A DNA stretch of 48,899 nucleotides from Candidatus Stoquefichus sp. (GCA_021768625.1 JAETUM010000018.1:1-48899), one strand, 5' to 3'. Shown: positions 41,055-48,800, numbered from the stretch's first letter. Program-made: numbers and translations. Notes: generated by a model from the sequence alone, not told the origin.

Positions 41055-42038
41055 ATGGATAACAAAAAGAATGAAGCTACACATGCTGTAGCAAAAGCGA
41101 ACAAAGGTTTTAGCGCAATCATGATGGGAGAGGTTGATAAGATAGCACAATATTCAGGAAGTGCATTATCTGTAAAGGACAGAAGCTTTGCGCAGGATAT
41201 TATTTTGTCAACCTATAAAAGAATGATTGAAGAAAACATAAATCCCAATGATGTGAATTTTATAGGATGCAATTTCCCAGGTCAGGTCAAAAGATATGCC
41301 CGTTTGGGATTGTCGCTTAATGAAAATGAAATATGGCTAGATATTAGAAACAATTCAAAAGCAAACAAGAAAGATATAAATATCAAGATTCAATATCAGG
41401 GTGAAGAAAAACTACTTACAAAATTCTGTCAAAAAAATAATGGAGTCATCAACATCATTAAAGATGTCATCATGGAAGGTGAAGAAGTTGTGACTTCTCG
41501 TGATTTCAAGACAGGAAATTATGTGATATCTGATCATAAGATTCCTGATATTCTACATAGAAATATCAATAGTGCAAATAAGGAGAGTGTCATTGGTGCA
41601 TATGCCATCGCCTATCATAAAGATGGAACTCAGACAGCAGTGATTATTGACAAAGATAGGATTGAACGCGCTATGAAAGCGGCGCAAACCAAAATTATAT
41701 GGACGGCAGATTATAAAAAAATGGTCCTAAAGACTGTTGTTCATGAACTTTATAAGGAACTCGCTAAATTCAATGTCATTCCTGATGAACTACTTAATGA
41801 TTATCGAGAAATGGTCTTGAACAAAGATGAAGTTCAAGTAGAAATCAATGCAAATGCAAACAGTGAAGTTTTTGAAGCGGATTTCGATATAAAAGATGAT
41901 CAACCATCACATCAAATCGAACAGGAATCTGCAAGTCCTACAGTCAATATGGAAACTGGAGAAGTTTTAAAAGAAAAAGATTCTGTTAAACGAGATCAAT
42001 ATACATATCAACAGCAATCACTAGAGGAACCATTCTAA
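41055..42038 (+). CDS. recT: RecT-family single-strand annealing protein
   Basis: A 327-residue recombinase that anneals complementary single strands. The RecT core spans about residues 10-245, with YKRMIEENINPNDVNFIGCN, GQVKRYARLGLSL, VIGAYAIAYHKDGTQTAVI and KTVVHELYKEL. The C-terminus after about 260 is acidic and probably disordered, a place where partner proteins such as SSB bind in related systems. It begins three bases after the ATPase stop and its stop overlaps the next start. Confidence 0.9.
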   Translation: MDNKKNEATHAVAKANKGFSAIMMGEVDKIAQYSGSALSVKDRSFAQDIILSTYKRMIEENINPNDVNFIGCNFPGQVKRYARLGLSLNENEIWLDIRNNSKANKKDINIKIQYQGEEKLLTKFCQKNNGVINIIKDVIMEGEEVVTSRDFKTGNYVISDHKIPDILHRNINSANKESVIGAYAIAYHKDGTQTAVIIDKDRIERAMKAAQTKIIWTADYKKMVLKTVVHELYKELAKFNVIPDELLNDYREMVLNKDEVQVEINANANSEVFEADFDIKDDQPSHQIEQESASPTVNMETGEVLKEKDSVKRDQYTYQQQSLEEPF

Positions 42039-42763
42039 TGGAAATCAAGTGTATTGGAAGTGGAAGCAAAGGTAATGCCTATCTTGTCAATGATGGGCAT
42101 TCCACTTTATTAATCGAGTGTGGTGTTCAATTTAAAAAAATCCAACAGGCTTGTGGATTCAAAACTAATAAGATATTGGCTTGTTTGATTACTCATGAAC
42201 ATAAGGACCATTGCTTATGTGTTAAAGAGATCCTTAAAAGAGGAATTCAAGTTGTATGTACAAAAGGTACTGCATTTGCATTAGGAATAGAAAGTCATCC
42301 ATATGTTCTAACAGTCAAATATGGCCATGTTTATAGTTTTGGGAATTTAACAGCAATAGCGTTTGAAACACAGCATGATGCCATTGAACCATGTGGATTT
42401 ATGATTGATGATATGTCAGATTATATATCAACATTAGACAATAAGCGCATACCAAAACAGAGGCTTATTTATCTCACTGATTCATATTACTGCAGATACA
42501 GATTCAAATATGTGACGGATATCATGATTGAATGCAATTATGATGATATATCATTGATCAACAGTGATGATAATTTATCCTTAAGAAAGCGTGTGTTGAA
42601 ATCACACATGAGTTTGGAAAATTGTATTGAATTTCTTAAACTAAATGACTTAAGCAAAGTTGACTGTATTCACTTGATACATCTAAGTGACAGGAACAGT
42701 GATGAAGAGAGAATGAAAAGAAAAGTGGCAGAAGCTACAGGTAAGAGGGTAGTAGTGTTTTGA
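42038..42763 (+). CDS. Metallo-beta-lactamase-fold phosphodiesterase, candidate phage nuclease
   Basis: A 241-residue protein with GSGSKGNAYLV at the N-terminus and the zinc motif THEHKDH at residues 52-58. It also has AFETQHDAIEPCGF, YLTDSYYCR and KSHMSLENCIEFL. This is the YycJ/WalJ branch, which in Bacilli is a DNA-processing exonuclease-like enzyme. Encoded directly after an ATPase and RecT, it may supply the exonuclease step, which is inference. It starts on the RecT stop codon. Confidence 0.85.
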   Translation: MEIKCIGSGSKGNAYLVNDGHSTLLIECGVQFKKIQQACGFKTNKILACLITHEHKDHCLCVKEILKRGIQVVCTKGTAFALGIESHPYVLTVKYGHVYSFGNLTAIAFETQHDAIEPCGFMIDDMSDYISTLDNKRIPKQRLIYLTDSYYCRYRFKYVTDIMIECNYDDISLINSDDNLSLRKRVLKSHMSLENCIEFLKLNDLSKVDCIHLIHLSDRNSDEERMKRKVAEATGKRVVVF

Positions 42764-42787
42764 AAAAGATAGAAAGGAGTTGAGACA

Positions 42788-43630
42788 ATGAATGGATACG
42801 ATAAAGGCTATATAACATTATATCGAAAGTTCAAGAACTGGCGGTATTACAAAAACGACAATATTAAGTCTGTATTTATTCATTGTCTTCTTTCTGCTTC
42901 TTGGAAAGATGAAGTTATCACAGAATATAAAGGTCGTTCTATCAATCCACCTATAACCATTAAAAAAGGAAGTTTTATAACTTCAAGGAGTAGATTGTGC
43001 AAAGAACTTGGAAAAACTGATATGGAAATTCGTTATGCTTTAGACAAATTAAGTACAACCAACAAAAATACCAACAGTTGTACCAAGGAAATTACTCTCA
43101 CTACAACCAAGTTATATACTGTGATAAGTATTGATAGTTACAAGGATTTTCAGCCTTTTTTAAAAATGCTACAACCAAGTGATAATGGTGTTGAACAACC
43201 AAGTAAACAACCAAGTGAACAACCACATATTAATAAAGATATAAATAATAAAGATATAAAAGATAAAAAAGATATAAAAGATAAAAGCACTGACGTGCAT
43301 TTTAGAAATCTTAATTCTTTAACTATTAAGTTATTAAAGAGTGGCTATATCGATGAAAGTGAAGTACCAGAAACATACAATCTTCTGTTTGAGGAATATC
43401 TTGAGGAATATGACTATTCACATTTGAATGTCGTTGTTGGCTACATACTCAAGAGAGCCAATCCAAACAGGATAAAGAACAAGTATTCTTATTTAAAGAA
43501 AGCCATTAATTCAAATCTCAAGAAGCTGGAGCAGCTTAAGCAGAAACAGAATGAAGATGATTATATAGGTGAACCGACACCAGATGCAAAGAAGCGTTTG
43601 TCCGAGCTGTTAGACAAGTTAGATATTTAG
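42788..43630 (+). CDS. Phage replication initiator (replisome organiser, DnaD-like)
   Basis: A 280-residue protein. The N-terminal 110 residues, YITLYRKFKNWRYYKNDNIK through the SRSRLCKELGKTDMEIRYAL winged-helix region, match phage replisome organisers. The middle is a Gln/Pro/Ser then Lys/Asp-rich linker encoded by short DNA repeats, (E/K)QPS units then KDIKDK units. The C-terminal part from about residue 175 (LLKSGYIDESEVPETYNLLF) resembles a helicase-loader-interacting domain. The DNA repeats in the linker are an origin candidate. Confidence 0.82.
   Translation: MNGYDKGYITLYRKFKNWRYYKNDNIKSVFIHCLLSASWKDEVITEYKGRSINPPITIKKGSFITSRSRLCKELGKTDMEIRYALDKLSTTNKNTNSCTKEITLTTTKLYTVISIDSYKDFQPFLKMLQPSDNGVEQPSKQPSEQPHINKDINNKDIKDKKDIKDKSTDVHFRNLNSLTIKLLKSGYIDESEVPETYNLLFEEYLEEYDYSHLNVVVGYILKRANPNRIKNKYSYLKKAINSNLKKLEQLKQKQNEDDYIGEPTPDAKKRLSELLDKLDI
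43103..43293. other. Candidate phage replication origin inside the initiator gene
   Basis: Four exact copies of ACAACCAAGT begin at 43103, 43171, 43195 and 43207, and a partial copy (ACAACCA) begins at 43219. The last three are spaced 12 bases apart. They are followed by an almost pure A/T tract with repeated AAAGATATAAA units to about 43,290. Iterons plus an A/T-rich unwinding region within the initiator gene is the layout of the lambda origin in gene O. Confidence 0.6.
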
Positions 43631-43645
43631 AAAGGAATGATAATT

Positions 43646-43981
43646 TTGAAATATCACAAATATAGAAATGAAAAGGTCAAATATGATGGTCACACATTCG
43701 ACAGCCAGAAAGAATGCCAGAGATACATAGATTTAAAACTTCTGCAGAGGGTAGGAGAAATACGTGATCTAAGACTACAGTATAAGTTCATTTTGCAGGA
43801 CGGGTACGTATTTCAAGGCAAGAAGATTCAAGCAATTACATACATTGCCGATTTTGTTTACTGGGATGTAGGAAAAGGCTGCATGATAGTAGAGGATGTC
43901 AAAGGATTTAAAACAGATATCTACAAATTAAAAAAGAAATTGTTTGAGTACAGATATGGAATCCCAATCCAAGAAATCTAA
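43646..43981 (+). CDS. DUF1064 family phage protein (predicted nuclease fold)
   Basis: A 111-residue protein beginning MKYHKYRNEKVKYDGHTFDS, with QKECQRYIDLKLLQRVGEIR, then YIADFVYWDVGKG, VEDVKGFKTDIYKLKKKLFE. This matches DUF1064, a family from phage replication modules with a restriction-endonuclease-like D...E-x-V-K pattern (here D followed by VEDVKG). The TTG at 43646 is favoured because AAAGG is ten bases upstream; the ATG at 43637 is too close to that site. Confidence 0.85.
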   Translation: MKYHKYRNEKVKYDGHTFDSQKECQRYIDLKLLQRVGEIRDLRLQYKFILQDGYVFQGKKIQAITYIADFVYWDVGKGCMIVEDVKGFKTDIYKLKKKLFEYRYGIPIQEI

Positions 43982-44078
43982 AAATGCTCAAATTTCAATT
44001 TTAAGAGGCTTTTATCAAAATTACGAGTCTTAATCAAAATAACAATAAAAACAGAACCAAGAGGAGGAATAACTTAAA

Positions 44079-44942
44079 ATGAAAGGGTTAAAACAGGCAA
44101 CAAAGATTAGAATTGCCAAATCAAATAAACAGATGTATGCATTCTGTGATCTTGCATTCAAAATCATGAAGGAAGATCCACAGGTAAAATTAATCAATCT
44201 TCAAAAGAAGATTTATCTTGTAGGGATACATCATGCCATGAAGATATTTATGAAGAGGGTTAGTGAGTTCATGGAAGAAGTTCTCTTTGAAGATGCAGGA
44301 TATTATCATTTGAGCAAGAATGCTGATAACAGCTATGAACTCGCATTTGATAAGAATATCATGTTCAATGCAAAGGATTTGACATATGACTTCAAGGAAT
44401 CGCTCATCATTGAAAAGATAGATAACATTATTGAGAATATGGAAGCACCTGATATATGTGAGTTCACGAAAGTTTGTGAATTAAAGGTTGCTACAATTGC
44501 AACAACATTAGGTCTATGGATAAAAGATGATGATGTAAAGCTGCTTAAAGTATTATCGCCAGTTACAGGCTACAGATATGAGAATATGCTCATTCTTGAA
44601 AACAGAGTGGAAAGCAGTCTGGACGAACTTATCTATACATATCTCATCATGAACTTTGATAATAATGTGACTGTACCAAATGTACACAAGGAAGAACAGA
44701 TGTCCTTTGATGATATGGAACAGATCAAAAATAATCCATCAATGATTGAGGACTGTGATTCATATTACATTGAAGAAAAGGATATTGATGAAAATGTACA
44801 AGAAAGCAATGAATGTGATGATATTTATTTTGAAGATGATATTTCACAACCTGGAGTAGATATTGAAGATGAAGTCAGTCAGATGGCTCCAAATGATGTA
44901 CAAAACAAAGTGGAATCATGGATGAATGGACCAACATTTTAA
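44079..44942 (+). CDS. Phage protein of unknown function with acidic tail
   Basis: A 287-residue protein I do not recognise. The N-terminal two thirds look globular and helical (IRIAKSNKQMYAFCDLAFKI, LKVATIATTLGLWIKDDDVK). The last 90 residues are strongly acidic, with repeated DIYFEDDIS/DIEDEVSQ-like stretches, and end in VESWMNGPTF. GAGGAGGA lies upstream. The 97 bases before it hold no gene. It sits between the DUF1064 and DUF3850 genes in the replication region. Confidence 0.7.
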   Translation: MKGLKQATKIRIAKSNKQMYAFCDLAFKIMKEDPQVKLINLQKKIYLVGIHHAMKIFMKRVSEFMEEVLFEDAGYYHLSKNADNSYELAFDKNIMFNAKDLTYDFKESLIIEKIDNIIENMEAPDICEFTKVCELKVATIATTLGLWIKDDDVKLLKVLSPVTGYRYENMLILENRVESSLDELIYTYLIMNFDNNVTVPNVHKEEQMSFDDMEQIKNNPSMIEDCDSYYIEEKDIDENVQESNECDDIYFEDDISQPGVDIEDEVSQMAPNDVQNKVESWMNGPTF

Positions 44943-44960
44943 GAAAGGATGAAAAATAAT

Positions 44961-45227
44961 ATGCGAATACATGAATTAAAAACTGAAACAAAGTATTTTG
45001 AAGAACATTTGAATGGCAATAAAAATTTTGAAGTACGTTTTAATGATCGTTCTTTTAAAAAAGACGATATTCTTGTACTTAGTGAATACAATGATGGCAT
45101 ATATACAGGAAGACAGCTATATGTTCAAGTTACATATATCCTAGATAATCCTAATTATTGTAAAGATGGGTATGTAATTATGAGTACTATACATTTAAAG
45201 ATATTAGATGGAATAGTGAAACAATAA
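44961..45227 (+). CDS. DUF3850 (ASCH/PUA-like) phage protein
   Basis: An 88-residue protein starting MRIHELKTETKYFEEHLNGN, then FEVRFNDRSFKKDDILVLSE and GRQLYVQVTYIL. This is the DUF3850 pattern, an ASCH-like RNA-binding fold common in phages. The ATG at 44961 matches the conserved start of the family and has AAAGGAT ten bases upstream; the ATG at 44949 is too close to that site. The following 77 bases are non-coding and end in the next gene's ribosome site. Confidence 0.85.
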   Translation: MRIHELKTETKYFEEHLNGNKNFEVRFNDRSFKKDDILVLSEYNDGIYTGRQLYVQVTYILDNPNYCKDGYVIMSTIHLKILDGIVKQ

Positions 45228-45304
45228 AAATGTTAAGAAATGTTAAGGTTTTATCGTTAATGGACTGATTAAGACCGATTTGGAGCGAAAAGGAGTGATT
45301 AAAA

Positions 45305-45811
45305 ATAGAACTTAAAGAATTATGCGAAAAGACACTAAAACTATTTGATATTGATGATATTAGAAGTTTAAGAAATCAGTTATATAAAGTAACCATGAAT
45401 CATGATGTAGATAAGTTAAGAAGGTTTAAAGAAATAATAAATGATGATTTATCGGTTGACTGGTTGCAAAAGATTTTTCAATATTATGAGGCTGACAGGA
45501 AAGAAAAAATGCAAGATTATACTCCAATAACTCTTGCAAAATTTGTTGGAAAACTCGCTAAGCACAAAGATATTATCGATATGTGTGCTGGAAGTGGAGC
45601 GCTAACGATTCAAAAGTGGAATCTAGATCATGATTGTAAATTTATACTATATGAATTCGATGAGAATGTAATTCCTTATCTTTTGTTTAATTTGACAATC
45701 AGAAATATTGAAGCTGAAGTTTTTCAAATGGATGTGTTGTCTCAAGACGTATTTAGAGAATATAAACTAATCAAAAGCGAAGAATTTAGCAAAGTTGAGG
45801 TGACTAAATGA
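45305..45811 (+). CDS. N6-methyltransferase, N-terminal subunit with AdoMet motif (ATA at expected start)
   Basis: This frame contains the AdoMet-binding motif DMCAGSGAL and the preceding YYEADRKEKMQDYTPITLAK, as in HsdM-like N6-adenine methyltransferases. AAAGGAGTG (45288-45296) is well spaced from position 45305, where the codon is ATA, followed by ELKELCEKTLKLFDIDDIRS. From memory homologues begin M-E-L-K-E-L, so ATA replaces the expected ATG. The first ATG, at 45395, would remove 30 residues and has no ribosome site. From ATA the protein is 168 residues. It lacks the NPPY motif, which is in the next gene. Confidence 0.7.
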   Translation: MELKELCEKTLKLFDIDDIRSLRNQLYKVTMNHDVDKLRRFKEIINDDLSVDWLQKIFQYYEADRKEKMQDYTPITLAKFVGKLAKHKDIIDMCAGSGALTIQKWNLDHDCKFILYEFDENVIPYLLFNLTIRNIEAEVFQMDVLSQDVFREYKLIKSEEFSKVEVTK

Positions 45812-46818
45812 TTACAACAATCTCAAATCCACCATATAACATGAAATGGGAAGAACCAATATTTGCTCAAACACAAGAACGTTTTTCCCATACAGAAGTT
45901 CCACCAGAAAGTAATGCGAATTTAGCATTTGTATTAACAGCATTAGATGAAAGTGATAGATGTATATTTATATTGCCATGTGGTGTTTTATCTTCCAACA
46001 ACAAAAAAGAAAAGGAAATTATGAAGTATTTGATTGAATCTAATTTTATAGAAGCTGTTATCGTTTGTCCTGATAAAATGTTTGAAGCAACAAATATACC
46101 AACATGTATTATCGTATTTGATAAACATAAAACAACTTCAACAATAGAACTTCTTGATATGAGAAATAAATATGAAATAGAAGTAAGAGAACAAAATGGA
46201 CAATTTGGTGGAAACAGTCATACAAATAGAACTTATAAAAAAGAAGTCAAAGCATTTACTGATCAGATAATGAATGAAGCCATTTTTTGCATTGAAGAAA
46301 GAAAAAATATTGCTGAATATTGCAAATCCGTATCTATTGAAGATGTGAAGAAACACGATTATATATTAATTCCAAGTAGATATATTGATTTTGTTGAACA
46401 AGAAACTTTACATAGAGAATATAAAGATATTGTTAATGATTTGAATAGAGTTATTAGAGAAAAAAATAACTGTAAATTAACGATAAATGAGACATTAGCC
46501 AAAAACTTAGGATTTGATATAGAACTATATAAGCAGGATCATATACAAGATAAAGAATTGAATGATCTTATAAAACAATTATCAGGAGAAAAGATAGAGA
46601 AACACAATTATTTTTCTACAACAAAAAACAAAAATGAAATTAAATTTGAAAACAATAGTAAAGAACAGCTATCAAGTGTATTGATAATGATATTTAATAT
46701 GTGGAAACAACATTTATATTATTTGAACATTGAAGAAAATAGGTATTTAGCAGAGTTACGTGATGCTTTGTTGCCTGATTTAATGAGTGGAAAGATTGAT
46801 ATAGGAGGAAATAAATAG
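45808..46818 (+). CDS. N6-methyltransferase, catalytic NPPY subunit
   Basis: A 336-residue protein that begins MITTISNPPYNMKWEEPIFA, placing the catalytic NPPY motif at residues 7-10. It continues with CIFILPCGVLSSNN and VVCPDKMFEA-like and PTCIIVFDK segments of HsdM-type enzymes. The end, LRDALLPDLMSGKID, resembles the C-terminus of type I specificity/modification subunits. The ATG overlaps the stop of the AdoMet-motif gene by four bases. Together the two make a full methyltransferase in two chains. No restriction subunit is present. Confidence 0.85.
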   Translation: MITTISNPPYNMKWEEPIFAQTQERFSHTEVPPESNANLAFVLTALDESDRCIFILPCGVLSSNNKKEKEIMKYLIESNFIEAVIVCPDKMFEATNIPTCIIVFDKHKTTSTIELLDMRNKYEIEVREQNGQFGGNSHTNRTYKKEVKAFTDQIMNEAIFCIEERKNIAEYCKSVSIEDVKKHDYILIPSRYIDFVEQETLHREYKDIVNDLNRVIREKNNCKLTINETLAKNLGFDIELYKQDHIQDKELNDLIKQLSGEKIEKHNYFSTTKNKNEIKFENNSKEQLSSVLIMIFNMWKQHLYYLNIEENRYLAELRDALLPDLMSGKIDIGGNK

Positions 46819-47102
46819 TGAATAAATATCAAGAAGCGTTAGATAGAATTATGAATGATGATTACGATTTTCCTAATGATTATTATGGTGAAGATAGAGC
46901 CACTGCAATGGAACGAGACGAAGAAACTTTACAAAAATTAATTGAAAGAGCAACACCTAAGAAACCTTTACATGAGGTGATGTTATTTTGTGATGAGTAT
47001 ATTGAAACAAGATTATGTCCTAATTGTAATGAAAATTTGCCATTTAAATGCAATTACTGTATGGATTGTGGACAATCACTAGATTGGGGTGATGAAGAAT
47101 GA
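46818..47102 (+). CDS. Small zinc-ribbon phage protein
   Basis: A 94-residue protein with C-terminal CPNC and CMDCG pairs (about residues 71-88) forming a zinc ribbon. The N-terminal part is acidic (MNKYQEALDRIMNDDYDFPN). It starts with GTG at 46818, ten bases after AGGAGG (46803-46808), overlapping the methyltransferase stop. Function unknown; the type is common in Firmicute phage late-early regions. Confidence 0.75.
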   Translation: MNKYQEALDRIMNDDYDFPNDYYGEDRATAMERDEETLQKLIERATPKKPLHEVMLFCDEYIETRLCPNCNENLPFKCNYCMDCGQSLDWGDEE

Positions 47103-47335
47103 CAGCAGAAAAGATGTTTAATGATTTAGGGTTTAAAAAGAATAAAAGTGTATGTTATAACGAACAACACATTTTGTATGAAAAGCCAGTTATGGGTGGT
47201 ACAGATATTTTAAAAGTAGAATTTAAAGATAAGTGGGTTGTTTATACAAGTGGATTTAGATCATGTTTAAAAACACCTGCATTTATGGTTGCTGCAATAC
47301 ATCAGCAAATGAAAGAATTGGGGTGGATAGAATGA
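47099..47335 (+). CDS. Small phage protein, paralogue A
   Basis: A 78-residue protein, MTAEKMFNDLGFKKNKSVCY to AAIHQQMKELGWIE. It overlaps the previous gene by four bases and the next by four. It shares the opening LGFKK and the closing I-H/Y-Q-x-M-x-E-L pattern with the next gene. Function unknown. Confidence 0.7.
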   Translation: MTAEKMFNDLGFKKNKSVCYNEQHILYEKPVMGGTDILKVEFKDKWVVYTSGFRSCLKTPAFMVAAIHQQMKELGWIE

Positions 47336-47622
47336 AAAAAGATGTAATTGAAGAATTAGGTTTTAAAAAAGAAGAAATAAACAGTAATTATAAAACTTCT
47401 TTAGTATATAAAAGTAAACATAAAGTAGGAACAGGAGAACCATATTTTGATTATAAAATAATATTTGATATACCTAAAGATATAAGGCAAAAAGATGATA
47501 TAACTTGTAGAATATTTGGTATGTGGAATGGAAGTGAAACATTGCCTATCGACTTTGAATTATCTAAAGCAATATATCAAAAAATGTGTGAGTTGAAAGG
47601 AGTGAGTAAATATGTTGACTGA
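47332..47622 (+). CDS. Small phage protein, paralogue B
   Basis: A 96-residue protein, MKKDVIEELGFKKEEINSNY to KAIYQKMCELKGVSKYVD. The ATG at 47332 overlaps the previous stop; a longer frame from 47263 lies inside the upstream gene and is not used. It is related in layout to the gene before it. Function unknown. Confidence 0.68.
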   Translation: MKKDVIEELGFKKEEINSNYKTSLVYKSKHKVGTGEPYFDYKIIFDIPKDIRQKDDITCRIFGMWNGSETLPIDFELSKAIYQKMCELKGVSKYVD

Positions 47623-47959
47623 AGAAGAGTGTTTGAACGAATTAGAAAATTCAAGATATTTAGATGTAGCGGTTGTTAATCAAGATGGTTGGAACGAATG
47701 GAATGGGGCATTTGAATCCACAACAATATTTAAAACTTTTGAACAATTAATTAACAAACACTTTAACAACCCACCTCTCAAGTTTGAAGAGCTTGAAGAA
47801 GACATGTGGGTATGGGATAACAAAAATCATTCTTGGTTAAAAGTAATAGGATTTTATGGATTTAATATTCATGTTCAGTTTGGTATTGGTATTCATAAAA
47901 ATGATTGTTATGTTGAATATGAAGAAAACAGATTTTATAGAAAGCAGGTGGAAGAGTGA
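47612..47959 (+). CDS. Phage protein of unknown function with FEELEEDMWVWD segment
   Basis: A 115-residue protein. Its central segment LKFEELEEDMWVWDNKNHSW recalls a small beta domain seen in several YopX-like phage proteins, but I cannot assign it firmly. GAAAGGAGTG precedes the ATG, which overlaps the previous gene by 11 bases. Confidence 0.65.
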   Translation: MLTEEECLNELENSRYLDVAVVNQDGWNEWNGAFESTTIFKTFEQLINKHFNNPPLKFEELEEDMWVWDNKNHSWLKVIGFYGFNIHVQFGIGIHKNDCYVEYEENRFYRKQVEE

Positions 47960-48126
47960 AAATATTAGTAACTTATAAGAATGGCAAACAAGAAGAATAT
48001 ATAAGAACTGGTTGTTTTGAAAGCGAAGGTTTATTTGATTGTGAAAATATAATATTTTATGTTGAACATAAAAAAATCAAAATACCAAAGAAAATAATTG
48101 AAAGTGTTAAAATTTATGATTTTTAA
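47956..48126 (+). CDS. Small phage protein
   Basis: A 56-residue frame from a GTG at 47956, MKILVTYKNGKQEEYIRTGC to SVKIYDF, with a beta-rich pattern. GCAGGTGGAAG lies upstream and it overlaps the previous gene by four bases. Function unknown. Confidence 0.55.
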   Translation: MKILVTYKNGKQEEYIRTGCFESEGLFDCENIIFYVEHKKIKIPKKIIESVKIYDF

Positions 48127-48170
48127 TATCAAAAAAAGTATGAAAAGTTTTTGAAAGAAAAAATCTCTTG

Positions 48171-48235
48171 AAATCCTTGCTACAAAAGGGTTTTGAGGGA
48201 TTTAGATGTCGCAACATAATATAGGGTTATGTTGC
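48171..48235 (+). promoter_or_regulatory. Two tandem stem-loops in the leader of the 48255 gene
   Basis: AAATCC (48171-48176) can pair with GGATTT (48198-48203) around a partly paired interior. GCAACATAA (48211-48219) pairs perfectly with TTATGTTGC (48227-48235). Neither has a T run; the second ends just before the AAAGGAGAG ribosome site. They may be a leader regulatory element or mark the boundary of a new transcription unit. Confidence 0.55.
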
Positions 48236-48254
48236 AAGTGAAAGGAGAGATAAA

Positions 48255-48482
48255 ATGAAGTTAAAGGAATTAATTAATAAAATCAAAAGTGGTTTGATAA
48301 ATATCTATGATGATGAATACAAATTAGAATGTATTATTACTTTATATCCACAAAATTATAGTTATAGCGATAAAACTCTATCAAATAAATTGTTAGAATC
48401 TGATGTTGTAGAGATTGCACATGAAAAAAATTATAGTTCTATTAATATTTACATAAAGGAAGGAAAAGATAATGAAAATTAA
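48255..48482 (+). CDS. Small phage protein
   Basis: A 75-residue protein, MKLKELINKIKSGLINIYDD and on, with a central stretch LECIITLYPQNYSYSD. AAAGGAGAG is well spaced. Function unknown; it opens a new run of small genes after the hairpins. Confidence 0.65.
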   Translation: MKLKELINKIKSGLINIYDDEYKLECIITLYPQNYSYSDKTLSNKLLESDVVEIAHEKNYSSINIYIKEGKDNEN

Positions 48483-48531
48483 CTATGAAGAATTTAATAA
48501 ATTACAAGAACAACAAAGAATTAGAGAATGA
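48472..48531 (+). CDS. Possible 19-residue coupled peptide
   Basis: A short frame, MKINYEEFNKLQEQQRIRE, overlaps the upstream gene by 11 bases and its stop overlaps the next ATG by four. AAGGAAAAG lies upstream. It may be a coupling peptide or a remnant of a longer phage protein. Confidence 0.35.
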   Translation: MKINYEEFNKLQEQQRIRE

Positions 48532-48785
48532 AAAAAATAATGATTAGTGTATTAACAGTGTTTATGTTAGCTAGTTTGAGTGGATGTGCAAGAACTAAAA
48601 CGAACGAAGATAATATACAAGAAACATCTAGATTTGTCATTATAGAAGATGGTGCTACATGGAATGTTGTTTATGATAAAGAGACTAAAGTCATGTACAC
48701 TGTAAGTTCTGGAGTGTATAATTGTGGAAATTTTACAAAGATGGTAGATAGTGATGGTAAGCCATTAATTTATAAAGGAGAGTAA
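48528..48785 (+). CDS. Phage-encoded lipoprotein, DUF6440-like
   Basis: An 85-residue protein with a lipoprotein signal (MKKIMISVLTVFMLASLSGC, lipobox SLSGC, Cys20). The mature domain has SRFVIIEDGATWNVVYDKET, KVMYTVSSGVYNCGNF and DSDGKPLIYKGE, the pattern of DUF6440. Small lipoproteins on prophages can act in superinfection exclusion, which is inference here. Confidence 0.75.
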   Translation: MKKIMISVLTVFMLASLSGCARTKTNEDNIQETSRFVIIEDGATWNVVYDKETKVMYTVSSGVYNCGNFTKMVDSDGKPLIYKGE

Positions 48786-48800
48786 TAAGGAGGAATAGAT

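Noticed and set aside
47263-47331. Longer start for the 47332 gene
   Set aside because: It would lie inside the upstream gene in another frame, without a ribosome site, and the ATG at 47332 overlaps the upstream stop in the usual way.
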